A DNA stretch of 64,000 nucleotides from Sinonovacula constricta. Lineage: Eukaryota > Mollusca > Bivalvia > Cardiida > Solecurtidae. The stretch is from the NCBI GenBank assembly GCA_007844125.1, contig CM017556.1:83409751-83473750 (forward strand), in the 5' to 3' direction. Both the position numbers and the translations under genes were made by a program. Of the stretch, positions 46,567-57,347 are shown piece by piece; positions within the stretch are counted from its first letter, which is position 1; each line of letters begins with the position of its first letter. Under the pieces are notes generated by a model. That model made no database searches. It was not told where the DNA came from and was given only the letters and a program-made list of their open reading frames with translations.

Positions 46567-47153
46567 ATGGATGAAGTGAGAGACTTTTTAAACGAGGCAG
46601 GGCTTGGCCAGTACGCTGGGAAATTTGAAGAGGATGGTTGGGATGATTTAGAAACTGTGCTGTCAATGACAGAAGAAGATATTAAAACGTGCATTGGCAA
46701 ACCAGGTCATGCCAGAAAACTTTGGCTTAAAATTGAAAAAAAGAAGTTGACTAAATGTAACGGAGAAGCTGGTGCCTTATTGGATAACCCCTTTTCTGAT
46801 GCAGGCACCAGCGTGTCATGCATGTACGTGTCCGGTTCAGAGGTACTTAGTCAGATTCTACCCCACGAGGACATCAGGATTCCTTGCATGTCTCCCAAAA
46901 GCTCGGTTGAAACAGCAAAAGAACAATACGACCCTATGAATGAAAAACAAATTGCATTTGGTATAACAGGAAGTCATACTTCAGTGAGTGGCAATACAGC
47001 TCAGGATCATACGACAAATCCTGATTGCAACACAACTTATGTTACTGATGAGACAAATGCACCAAATTTATCTGAAATTAACACAGAACAATCTTCACAG
47101 GAATCAACAAATGAACAAAGCCCACCAGTCCTTGTTATTAGCGGTGCAGGACT
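46567..47153 (+). CDS. Copy C SAM exon, open reading frame
   Basis: MDEVRDFLNEAGLGQYAGKF, then EEDGWDD, MTEEDIKTC and GHARKLWLKI: a complete SAM domain, followed by a Ser/Thr/Asn-rich linker. It ends at a GTAAGTAG donor (47,154). All 195 codons are open, although the gene's ATPase exon is dead. This fits either recent decay or continuing use as a truncated product. It resembles copy A closely in the SAM part and much less in the linker. Confidence 0.7.
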
Positions 47154-47215
47154 GTAAGTAGCTTTTGAAGTTTAATAACTTTTCTGACTTTTAATGCTAC
47201 GTTTTCGAAAATTAG

Positions 47216-47299
47216 ATAGGCTTTGAAATCGAATTAGATATAAAACTCATGCAAATTGCTTTGAAATCGAATTAGATATAACACTCATGCAAATTGCCA
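47216..47299. repeat. 41-42 bp direct duplication
   Basis: GCTTTGAAATCGAATTAGAT and AACTCATGCAAATTGC occur twice in a row just after the copy C SAM exon. Confidence 0.9.
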
Positions 47300-48338
47300 T
47301 TGCAAGCAAAGTCGTTGTTATTCAGCTGCAACTTTGCATCAAACATAATGAAACGAATAGTCACGAATGTTTTGATTGTTTCAACATTTATCTCATATCC
47401 CAAAGTCCGATTTTGGATATGTATTATATTTTTACCTATTAACTTCTTTGATAGCCAGTATCAATTTATTTTTTACAATCAGTATGTGGGATATTTCTTG
47501 TTTTATAAAATTAAATGCCAGCTCTTTAAAATGAGTTGGCTAAGAAAGACCAACATATTTCAGAAAAGATACTTTTATAAATTTACTAGATATTTTCCAA
47601 TATTTATCTGCACACTAGGTAAAGAGCATGGTTATGTTGCGAAGAGCTCGATTATTAAACGCCCGGTTAAAGGCATGTACAATAGGAACTGTTATGATAG
47701 CTGTTATCACAGCTCGCGCCATAATTAGTAGATGCACTTGATCTCAAGAGCGACTGCGTGGGTAAGTTCTAGTATATCTTGCAAATATGTCGAGATCTGT
47801 GATAACAACAGGTGTCCGGCGCTGCCGGTATGCTCCTAAGTATTCTCCGGCTGCCGCTGCCTGTAGCGGAGTAAGAACCCTCCAAAGGTAGCCCACCTGT
47901 TTTCCGGGGGTGGCGACCCCCGCGTTTCCCTGATGAAGGGATCCTGATGGTTGAGGTTAGTGGAGACTTGTCAGTGATGTCATCACTGACGAATACACCA
48001 CTTTAGTCCTGAATTATGGAGTTATAATGGTCCGATACAACCTATCGGCTGGCCGTGTTGTTCATAGATTACTATTTCTGTATTGTACACACTTTCTTAG
48101 CCCTCCTACTTTCCACTCTAATTTCTGCTTATTCTTTTATTATATACCGTGTAACGCAACCCCTCACTTCTAATTGTCTCATTTTATTTAAAATCTTATG
48201 GACAGCTGGCTAAACTGATCAATCTTGCATCATTTTCTTTTTGTATTTCATGTCAGAGTATAGAACATTGGTATCACAGGCGTTGGGAGGTCGGAAACCC
48301 TCTCCATATCAACGTTCTATTGCTGGGCTCCGAGGCGG

Positions 48339-49084
48339 GTGGTGACCCAGAGTGCTAAATTCATATCAATAATTCCATGGATCGAAAATGCTACGAACTT
48401 ATCCCAACATTGTCCTCAGAAAACTCTGACACCGACTCAACTTCATCAGAATCAACATTTTCTTGTTATTCAATCTCTCGAGAAAAAAACCCACTCCAAT
48501 TTCAAAAATATCACCGTTTGTAATTGAAAAAATCATCAAATGCCTTTTTTGAACTTAACGTTAAAAAAAAGAGAGAAAAAAAATGACTGTCTCCATATTG
48601 AAACTAACCAAGATCCATCTTTGAATTTTTTTTTAAACTTACCGAATTGTGTTCAATGGAGGTTGAATCGTTCCCTCAAAGCTCCCTTAACATTTCAAAA
48701 GGTTGCCTGTCCGGACTCTCGGAAGAGGAGCTCCTCACAGAACTTACACCACAAGGTGTGAGTGGTGTCTGGAGGATTTCCTCCTATAAGGACGGAAGTC
48801 TAATCCCAACAAATTCTTTAGTAATAACTGTTCACAATCCAAGGCTTCCATTCACAATCAAAGTCGGTAATCTCATCGTTAAAGTTCAAATATACATACT
48901 CATTACATTACGTTGCTTTGATTGTCAGAGATTTGGTCCCCACGAGTCAGCTTGCACAGACACTATTATTGGCGGACGATGCTCTGAGCCCGTTCATTCT
49001 GCTGGCTTCGAATGCCAAGCAGATCCGAAGTGCAGAAACTGCTCCGGGCCACACGAAAGAAAATTCAGGGAATGCTCAAATTAG
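48339..49084 (+). pseudogene. LINE ORF1 (gag-like) remnant with zinc knuckles
   Basis: The frame from 48,647 to 49,084 contains LTPQGVSGVWRISSYKDGSL, then CFDCQRFGPHESAC, CSEP-HS-GFEC and CRNCSGPHERKFREC. These are three Cys-rich knuckles typical of I-clade ORF1 proteins, which bind the element's RNA. The first knuckle has Pro where the zinc-binding His is expected. Upstream parts are in other frames. Confidence 0.8.
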
Positions 49085-49689
49085 AAATTCGAAATAGAAG
49101 TGCTCAAACTAAAATACACCATCAATGTTTCATTTCCTGGGGCACGTAAACTAGCTAAAAATAAACGTACATCTGTTACTTCTAAAACATCATACACATT
49201 TCGGTCTATAAGGACAATTCAACCCAATACGAAACATTGTCTTTTGGCCAAGTCTCTGACAAAGTTATTATTCCAACAAAATAAAAAAAGCACAACAGAG
49301 TCCTCTGAAAAAAACCTAAACAACGAGAACTACAAACCAGCCTAAATCATCTGAATCCTCTTCTGCAACACATTCTGCCCAATCTACTCAACAGCCTGCC
49401 ACAAAGTCTCATGCAAAGATAGAATGGAAGGCTGCTGTAAAAGTGGCTAAAACAACTTCAAAAGTAGCAACTTGCCCTCCCAGGCAAACAAAGGGACAAA
49501 GTCCTCTTAATACCCGGGAGAGTTGACCAGTCCAATTCTATAAATAAATTTGACTTTCTGATGGCGACAAGGTGCTAAGGTCACCCGTTAAGGCCTCAAA
49601 ATAACAATTAAAAATACCCCATGAACAACAAAAAAGTACATTGAAATTGTCGTCGTCTTAGGACTAATTTTAATGAAATTATACTTTTA

Positions 49690-50075
49690 TTGGCTATTTG
49701 AACCCAGCTGTACTATGCCTACATGAGACATTTCTGAAGGAAACTGATAAGGTAAGTTTTAAAGGTTATATTTATAATCACATTCACCCAAAATATGATA
49801 TGACGTCTAATGGATCGACAATACTTGTCAACTCCAAACTGCCACATTCAAAGATTAACCTTGATACTGAATTACAGGATGTTGCCATTCGTGTAACCGT
49901 TCCTAAAGTCATCATGGTTTGCTTTGTTTATCTTCCATCTAACTCATGTATTTCAAAGTCAAAATCAGATGCCTTAATAAATCATTTACCTTCCCCTTAT
50001 ATTCGTGTAGGGAACTTTAATAGACGTAACCCATTATGGGGATGTTCTGGTTATAACAATATGTGTAAAACGTAA
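49690..50075 (+). pseudogene. LINE apurinic-like endonuclease remnant
   Basis: NPAVLCLHETFL (49,701 onward), VTVPKVIMVCFVYLPS and VGNFNRRNPLWGC match the endonuclease blocks, with the catalytic GDFN-type block altered to GNFN. It ends at a stop after MCKT. Confidence 0.8.
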
Positions 50076-50879
50076 GAGGACATTATAGACCAAAATGATA
50101 TATGGCTACTGAATAACTCAAAGGCAATTTTCTTACATCCTGCTACAGGACATTATTCATCTCTTGACCTTTCTTTGTGTCATCATTCTAATACCTTGAT
50201 TAGAGCTGAGATGTACATGATGATGTATGTGGAATTGATCACTTCCCCGTTATATTAGACAACGAATCTGTAAACTTAAATGACAATTATACTTACTGGA
50301 GGATGAACAGGGCGAATTGGAAATTATTCTCAGTCGTTTGCTCTGAATAATTAACTACATCAATATTAGAGGATGCCGATGATAAAATACATTTTTTCTC
50401 AAATATTCTTCATAGCATAGCAGAAAATGTATTCCTAAGTTCAGGACAAAGTCAAAGCGTAAAATATCTTGGTTTAATGATGAATGCAAAAAGTTCATAA
50501 GAAAACGAAAAGCGGCATCAAGGAAACACTTTCAGCCTACTAGTAGAAGTTTAGATAACTTCAAAAATGAAAGGGCTAAAATCAGACGAAAAATTAAACA
50601 AGCCAAAAGAACACCTTGGCAGAATTTTGTTTCAAATATAACCAGTAAAACCTCCATGAGAAATGCTTGGTTAGCCATTGGAAAATAAGCGGTAAATCTT
50701 CTTCATCGACAGTTAATCATTTAAAATCTAATGACTTAATATTAACAAACAGGACAGACATTTCAGACACTCTGGCTAAGATTTTTGCACAAAAAAAAAT
50801 CATCTTCAGACAATTATTCTAAAGAATTTTAAAATGTGAAGAACCGGGGTGAGAAAAAATAAAATTAACCTCAAGACAA

Positions 50880-52150
50880 ACAATAATGACAATTATAACC
50901 AACCATTTTCTTTAACAGAACTTAGGGAAGCACTGTATAAATTCCATTCCTGTACCTTCCCTGATATTCCCTATCAATTTTGAAACACCTGCCGCATACA
51001 TCATTAAATTTTCTTTTGTCTTTTTATTAGTGATTTTGGTTTTCAGAAGTTGTACCAAGTTCAAGGGAAATGCATTCGTCATTCAAATACCTAAACAGGG
51101 CAAGGATCCAACAGATCCTTTAGGTTACAGGTCAATTTGTATTTGTAACTTTAGAAGGGACGATAAATAATAGAATCCTTTGGTATCTTGAAGTACACCC
51201 GATCATGTAGTTCGATTTGAAACTTTTATAAGAGATGCCTTTATTAGAAAAGAACACCTTGTATCAGTGTTCCTTGACCTTGAAAAGGCGTATGATACTA
51301 ACAGAAAACATTGGATTTTAAAAGATTTAGGTGAACTTGGTCTCAAGGGTTGACCCACGTTTATTCAAAGTTTTCTATCTGACATAGACTTTCAAGATAA
51401 AATTGGATCTACTTTGTCTTCTGTTCATAATCAGGAACAAAGGTGTCTCTCAGGGTAGTATATTCTCAGTAACTCTATTTAACATCAAAATAAACAACAT
51501 TGTAAAATATCTAAATACTGGAGTAGATTGTATGTGGAGGACTTCCTTATATGCTATCGCTCCAAAACTATGAACACGATAGAAAGGCAATAACAAAAGT
51601 GCCACAACAAATTACAAACCTGAAGTAACAACAATGATTTTAAATTTTCACCCACCAAAACAAACCGCATAAATTTCTGTCAGAAAAGAACATTGCACAA
51701 TTATTTCTAAAGGACGTTCGTATTCCTGTCGTCAAGGAAACTAAATTTCTTGTTGTCATATTTGACAGCAAATTATCTTTTACACCTCATATAAAATATG
51801 TGAAAACTAAATGTCTTAAATCTCTTAACCTGTTGAAATGTTTATCCCATACCGACTGGGGAGCTGATACAAAAGTGTTATCACAACTTTATAGATCACT
51901 GGTAATATCAAAATTAGAATATGGCAGCAATGTTTACGGTTCTGTCAGGAGATCATATCTCCAGTTGCTAGACGGTGTCCAGCTTTCAGGACCCCACCTG
52001 ACAGCGTTTCCGTTGAAGCTAATGAGCCATATATTTAAGACGAGAGAAACTTTCGTTTCAGTTCATTTACAAAAGTTAAATTTAATCCTAAAAATCCTGC
52101 ACACAGTGTCTTTTTCAATCCTAAATATGAACACTTGCCCGAGAGTAAAC
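50880..52150 (+). pseudogene. LINE reverse transcriptase remnant
   Basis: Recognisable blocks in shifting frames: IPKQGKDPTDPLGYRSI (about 51,088-51,137), VFLDLEKAYDT (about 51,268-51,300), a degraded active-site region near 51,530-51,560, and LLKCLSHTDWGADTKVLSQL with YGSNVYGS (about 51,830-51,950). Confidence 0.75.
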
Positions 52151-52384
52151 TAAAGACAATTAAGCCATTTGATTTACGAACGTAAAAAATTATACAATCT
52201 CATCTAAATTTAAATCAAGTAATGGAAAATAATTCATTGGAATTTCCACCATGGCAATTGAAAACTCCCGCTGTTGATTTAACTCTTTGTACAAACAATA
52301 AGTAAAAAACAGACACTCTCGTACTAAGCTCAAAGTTTCTTGAACTGTGCTGCAAAGAATACTCTAATCACCTCGAAATATAAA

Positions 52385-52744
52385 CTTATGGCTCATAAGC
52401 AGATTTATATGTCGGCTGTGCTTCTGTAAGTAAAATTCATAATTTAAAAAAAATACCACGGATTCGTCCATTTTCACAGCCGAAATTCAGGGTATTATCC
52501 TTTCTCTTGATATCATTTCAGAGCATCATGGTGATAAATCAGTAGTGTTTACCGACTTTTGTCAGTTTTACAGTCAATTCAAATTCTTAATATTTCCAAC
52601 TCCCACATTGGAGAGTTGCTTTTGAAACTTGATAAACTTTCGCTTAATAAGAATATTGTTTTCTGTTGGCTGCCTAGTCATGTAGGCATCCGAGGAAACG
52701 GGAATGCAGATAAGGGTGCAAAATCTGCTTCAACCCTTACTTAG
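52385..52744 (+). pseudogene. LINE RNase H remnant
   Basis: A degraded YTDGS-like start near 52,385, and the terminal FCWLPSHVGIRGNGNADKGA block at about 52,660-52,720, which is the RNase H signature of I-type elements. Confidence 0.8.
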
Positions 52745-53495
52745 ATCTTTGCATACCGCACAATGATTTTAAATCAATTAACAGTCGATACATTTTAACA
52801 AAATGACAAATAAGCTGGAACAATACTATTTATAATAAACTATACATAACAAAACCTAAAGTCGGTAACACTATATTTACAGAGAAAATAAACGTAGCTA
52901 TTACCCGCTGTCGCATTTGACGTACTATATTACTTCACTCACATCTTTTTAAAAGAGAAGTTCAACCTGAATGTGTTCCGCTGACAGTTAAACATATTTT
53001 ATTGCATTGTATTGACACAGATCATATTCGGTCTAGGTATTTTAATATCAATAACATGTACAAACCATTTAAGACAGTGTCGGATGCTAAGCTTTTTGCT
53101 TCTTGAACGAGATTGGTATTCTTAATTAGTTATAAATTTTAAATCCCATTAATAATTCCCATTATTTTAACCTGATAGAATTTTACATTTCTAATCACTT
53201 TCTATATTTTTAAACTGATTATATTCTATTCGCGTTAAACTTCATTGTATTCGGCGTCGTATGACATATAAAGTGTTGGTGTGTCCTAAAACACAAAATA
53301 CAAATACAACGGTCGTCAGTGCAAGCCAGCTGATTCTGTGTTATTACAAAATACAGCAACGAAAAAATAACTTTCTTCTACCGACTGCATCGACTGTTAC
53401 AAACTTCATGAACAGAAATAGAGAAGACAATGGCTGAAAATACAAAAATATGAAAGCCATTGACGATTCATTTTAGTATCTTCTTTCTCTTTTAG

Positions 53496-53569
53496 TGATG
53501 AACGAAGCCCGCAAGGAGAAGTGCAAATCCTAAATAAATCTCAAGTTCAATCAGCTGTCAATTATCAAG
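53496..53569 (+). other. Copy C exon 3 (74 nt)
   Basis: Flanked by TCTCTTTTAG and GTAAAA; same length and phases as in copy A, with the shared core ILNKSQVQSA. Confidence 0.85.
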
Positions 53570-53579
53570 GTAAAAATCT

Positions 53580-54420
53580 GCAAAATTGTGTATATATTCC
53601 AAGCGTATAATAAGATCATTCACACTTTAGGTTACAAATATCTGATTAAAAATGTCAGTTATTTATTATTTGTTTCGTTTGATTGGTATAAAGTCATAAG
53701 GATAAAGTTATTGTCTAGATATGCCTACTATACTTTTGTCTAGACGTGTTTTTTTTCTCTAATTTTATGTAGGGTTTACAGTATACCTTGTCATAATTTT
53801 GTATAGTTGCAACCTTTATTGTCAATGAAAGAATATATAACCATGTCCTGGTAGACGACACTGTAACGTTGACCAACGTCTATATCTCTTAGCGTGAAAG
53901 CTTTCGACCAAGCTGTCTACAGATACCGTGAAACCAAATAAGCTATAGTCAATTTAGAGTTAGTTTAGTCAACACAAGTCGCTGTAGTTACTCGATACTA
54001 GTGAACTCCTTTTGGTCTTGCTTTCAATAGCTAACGTGTAACTGTAAATGGCAATAAATGTGTGATATTTTGATACATATATAGGAAACGCATCAAAATA
54101 CAAGCTTACTACTTTTGATTTGTGATAAGCAGGGCACAATGAACGGTTTCAGTGACAATTTTTAATTACATGTACTTAAGACACTCTTCAATACAAATAT
54201 GGCTTCCAATCAATAAGTTGCTATGATATACTCTTATAAGAATTTATTTAGGTATTTCATTTGTTTAGGTTCTATTTAGTATAAGTTGTATGTAACACAG
54301 ATTGGAAACATATTCACAACCTTAATATAACTAATTTGAATGCTTAACCTCACGTAATAGTTTTAACAAAAACAAAGGTATCTAAGTGACATATATTTGA
54401 CAAACACTTATTGCCTCTCT
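53580..54420. other. Copy C intron 3, no other feature
   Basis: AT-rich intron without recognisable genes. Confidence 0.4.
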
Positions 54421-54433
54421 TTGCTATCTGCAG

Positions 54434-54534
54434 TAAATGAAGTGTATCCAAGTACACCCACACCTGCCAGATTCACCGTTATAGAGAACCTAGCAGTAGT
54501 CGAACACGCCCATCCTGCACCAGATCAAGTACAG
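54434..54534 (+). other. Copy C exon 4 (101 nt), frame-breaking
   Basis: Acceptor CTATCTGCAG; reads VNEVYPSTPTPARFTVIENL plus AVVEHAHPAPDQVQ; donor GTACTA. It is 10 nt shorter than in copy A, so the join to exon 5 is out of frame. The donor GTACTA is also weaker than the GTGAGA in copy A. Confidence 0.75.
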
Positions 54535-54847
54535 GTACTATTCTTTCTTAGAAATTACAAAGATACAAACCAACAACAGTATGAATTTATATTAAAAACA
54601 GGCGGAATTCTATAATCAGGATATAATTCCTGTCATGACTTCATTTAAACATTTTCAACATTCACACATGTTTGCTCTTAGGGAGTTTGAGGAATTTTTT
54701 TTTGTTGCAACTCAGGACTGTCGAGGCAGTACTTCGCCCATACTGTATGTTAAGACTGCTCTTTCAGTTGTTTATTAGATCATAAGTCGGATCTGAGTCA
54801 TTAGCCATTAGATTGACCATGTTTGTATGGTTGTGATACTCTTTCAG

Positions 54848-56834
54848 ATCAGATCGAAACGATTCTCCGCCATCAAAAGAAGAAACACGAGAACCTTCAC
54901 GTTGACACAAGAGCCTTTCAAGAAGCAAATTTTATTTTGGAAGACAGACACTGGCTCGTCATAGTCGGTAATCCGGGCGATGGAAAAACATGGATGGGAC
55001 ATCAGCTGGTTTTTTATTACAAAAAGCGAGGATATAAAGCCGTCATGGTAACAAGCACTAACGATTGGAAAAGAATTGTCGGAGGAAGAAGCTCATGTAA
55101 GCAAATCGCATTAATTGACGACATATTTGGTTCGGTAAACCGAGATGACCGCAAAGTAAGCGACTGGCTATCTGTGCTAGAGAATGCAGAAACTTTGGTT
55201 AAAGCAAGACGCGGTGACCTCATGGTTGTTTGTACCACAGGAAAAATTATCTATGAGGATGTAAAATCAAAACTCTCAAAATACAAAATTATAGAATGAA
55301 TGCGTTTAATAGATCTTACGTCTATGCATAAGCTTACGTCGGACGAAAAGGATAAGTTTTTACAAAAATACCAAGAACATTACACTGTGCATCTGGACAA
55401 AAGCATTATCTTTCCCAATAAGAAAACGACGCACGGATTCCCACATTGTGTTGAAATGTATTGAACAAACAAAAACCTTCAAAAGGAAAATTTATACTTT
55501 TTCTCTCGCCCAATTGAGTTTTTAGAAAAGGAAATCGACAATTTATACAACAGTGACCCAAATCTCTTTTGTACACTTGTAGTGGTCCTTATTTCGCAAA
55601 ACTTAGATATACCAATAACAATTAGCGACATATCAAAAGACATACTTAAAACTGCAGCAGATTGCTGTTGCTTATCAGAGGTATTGGCAATTGGAACATT
55701 AAAAAAATGTATATACTGCTTAACATATATTTACATTGAGCAAGATGCGAAAGGTTTGATATGTTTTAAACACCCTTCATATTCAGAGGTTGTGTCTATG
55801 GCCATCACAAAAAAGAATCCAGATTCAGCCCTGGATATACTGACTATTGATTTCTTAGTAGAAAGGACCAAATGTTGCAATGTTCAAAAGTCAATTAAAC
55901 GTGTAGTTACTTTACCAGCATTTTGTAATGAAAAACTGGCTAAACGTCTGACGGAGGCGATGTTGTCAAACTATGACAACGTGTTTCGTCATCAAGCATT
56001 CACTTGTAAAGATTTTCTTGAGACATGGTTGAATTATTTGTTAACCAAGAATTCGGAAAACGAAGAATCACGTTTGATTTGTGTAATTATTTATTTATTT
56101 TTGTTATTATTTGGAAGGAATTTTTATAGTTTGGGTCTATAAGCCCCCTTTTATATTGCGTACCACCATCATCGCTAACTTTCCTTATACCAAAGCTTAT
56201 CCACCGTGAAATGGTTCTAAAATACTGGAGCACGGATAAAGGAATTCCTTCCAAGCCTTTCACACAGCCACCATTGCAGAATGTTTAACAGATGTACTTG
56301 GATGTCTGCTCGATAGCGGAGCCAAAGTTGTATTATTAAAAAAGATGTTGTTGTTAGAACAAAGACAAGGTTAGGTGGTTCTTGACGCTGCTGCAGTAAA
56401 AAACATAACACATACGGAGTATTTAGTGTCTTAGATATTGAAGAACTTGAAGAAAATTATTGAAGCAGGGACCGATGGAGATAAACAGATTGTAGGCGGA
56501 AGCTGCCTTTATTTAAGGCAATGAATCAAAGCTCTGACGCTAAAATATTATTGTTCTTAGAGCAACCCACTAAAAACTTGAACGTCAAAGATGTTAAACG
56601 AAGAAATGTGTTTCACTACTTTTCTGTCGTAAAACGCATTTAAAGCAGAGTTTTTTTATTTATAACTCCAGTTGTTTTTACGAAAGCCGGCTGTAATGTT
56701 GACAAGCTTGATTGCCAAAGAAGAGCTTCCGTTGCATTGGCTACTTTTGAAACTGTCAAGCACTTCGTTGACGATCCGTCACTTAAGATTGATTACAATT
56801 TGTGCCTAGACTTGCCACTGCGATTAATAAGGTC
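54848..56834 (+). pseudogene. Copy C exon 5, decayed ATPase and remnant ankyrin part
   Basis: DQIETILRHQKKKHENLHVD onward follows copy A closely to 55,296, then TGA. Further stops, deletions (copy A 25,8xx-26,25x is missing) and a jump to the 3' flank follow. Short ankyrin-like pieces remain (NLNVKDVKRRNVFHYF, about 56,575-56,620). Confidence 0.85.
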
Positions 56835-57345
56835 AGTGCAGTTTGATATTAAACATGACACCTAATATATTCTATTTTTATATCAACATTATTATGTTTT
56901 ATATTATATCAAAGATTTCCAAGCAGACAAAAACCGTTTATAATATCGGTTTAGAAAAATACATTTAATAAACTTTTACGTATACAGTGAAAACTATACA
57001 ATATGTCTAGATGGTGCATTTTCAACGAACGATATTAGATAGCAAAGTAATTTTCTTAACGATGACTTGAAAACAAACAAAAAAAGAGTCAATTCATTAA
57101 AGAGTGCATTAGATTTGTGTTTTTTTTACATTAACAGTACATATGGTGAAATAATTTATGACGCTGACATTGTCTTCTGGTACTTAACTCTCACTTTGAT
57201 AAACGCCTTGCGAGTATGTCTGTATAATATGCATACGTGAGTTTTGAGTTGATTATAACATATATTTGTATCCTTGTTGACATTTTCCGACTCTATTTAA
57301 TATTTGACGTGAGGAATGACTTGTTCGCTGTAAACATTTCAACAC
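56834..57345. repeat. Duplicate of the copy A 3' flank (32,816-33,430)
   Basis: Collinear with 32,816-33,430. It directly abuts the broken exon at AATAAGGTCAGTGCAG, so the 3' half of the gene and about 3.8 kb of flank are missing between them. Confidence 0.85.
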
Positions 57346-57347
57346 AT

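Larger units (their letters stand above)
47740..53315 (+). mobile_element. Degraded non-LTR retrotransposon, I/Nimb-like LINE, in copy C intron
   Basis: GC-rich 5' leader (about 47,740-48,340, with GCCGGTATGCTCCTAAG and TTCCGGGGGTGGCGACCCC), then an ORF1 with zinc-knuckle cysteines, then an endonuclease, reverse transcriptase and RNase H in the order of the I superfamily. The 3' end is marked by AAAACACAAAATACAAATAC near 53,290-53,311. It has the same orientation as the host gene. Many stops and frameshifts make it inactive. No target site duplication could be defined by eye. It explains why the intron between exons 2 and 3 is 6.3 kb here and 0.6 kb in copy A. Confidence 0.88.
46473..56834 (+). 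pseudogene. Relic C of the SAM-nSTAND3-ankyrin gene, 5' exons open, 3' part broken
   Basis: Exon 2 (coding 46,567-47,153) gives an intact SAM domain and linker of 195 codons. Exon 3 is 53,496-53,569 and exon 4 is 54,434-54,534. Exon 4 ends in phase 0 whereas exon 5 (from 54,848) needs phase 1, so normal splicing shifts the frame and reaches a stop after about 292 codons in total. Exon 5 also has TGA at 55,297-55,299 and 55,462-55,464, an intact-looking Walker A (GNPGDGKTW) and Walker B (IALIDD), a readable stretch from 55,582 to about 56,060, then multiple losses. It joins the 3' flank at about 56,834, lacking most ankyrin repeats. A retrotransposon fills much of the intron between exons 2 and 3. 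It may still express a short SAM-only protein (inference). Confidence 0.85.

Noticed and set aside
47294..47728. 144-codon ORF in copy C intron
   Set aside because: Rich in Phe, Ile, Tyr and Lys as expected of AT-rich noise, lies between a duplicated splice donor region and a LINE, and has no counterpart in copy A.
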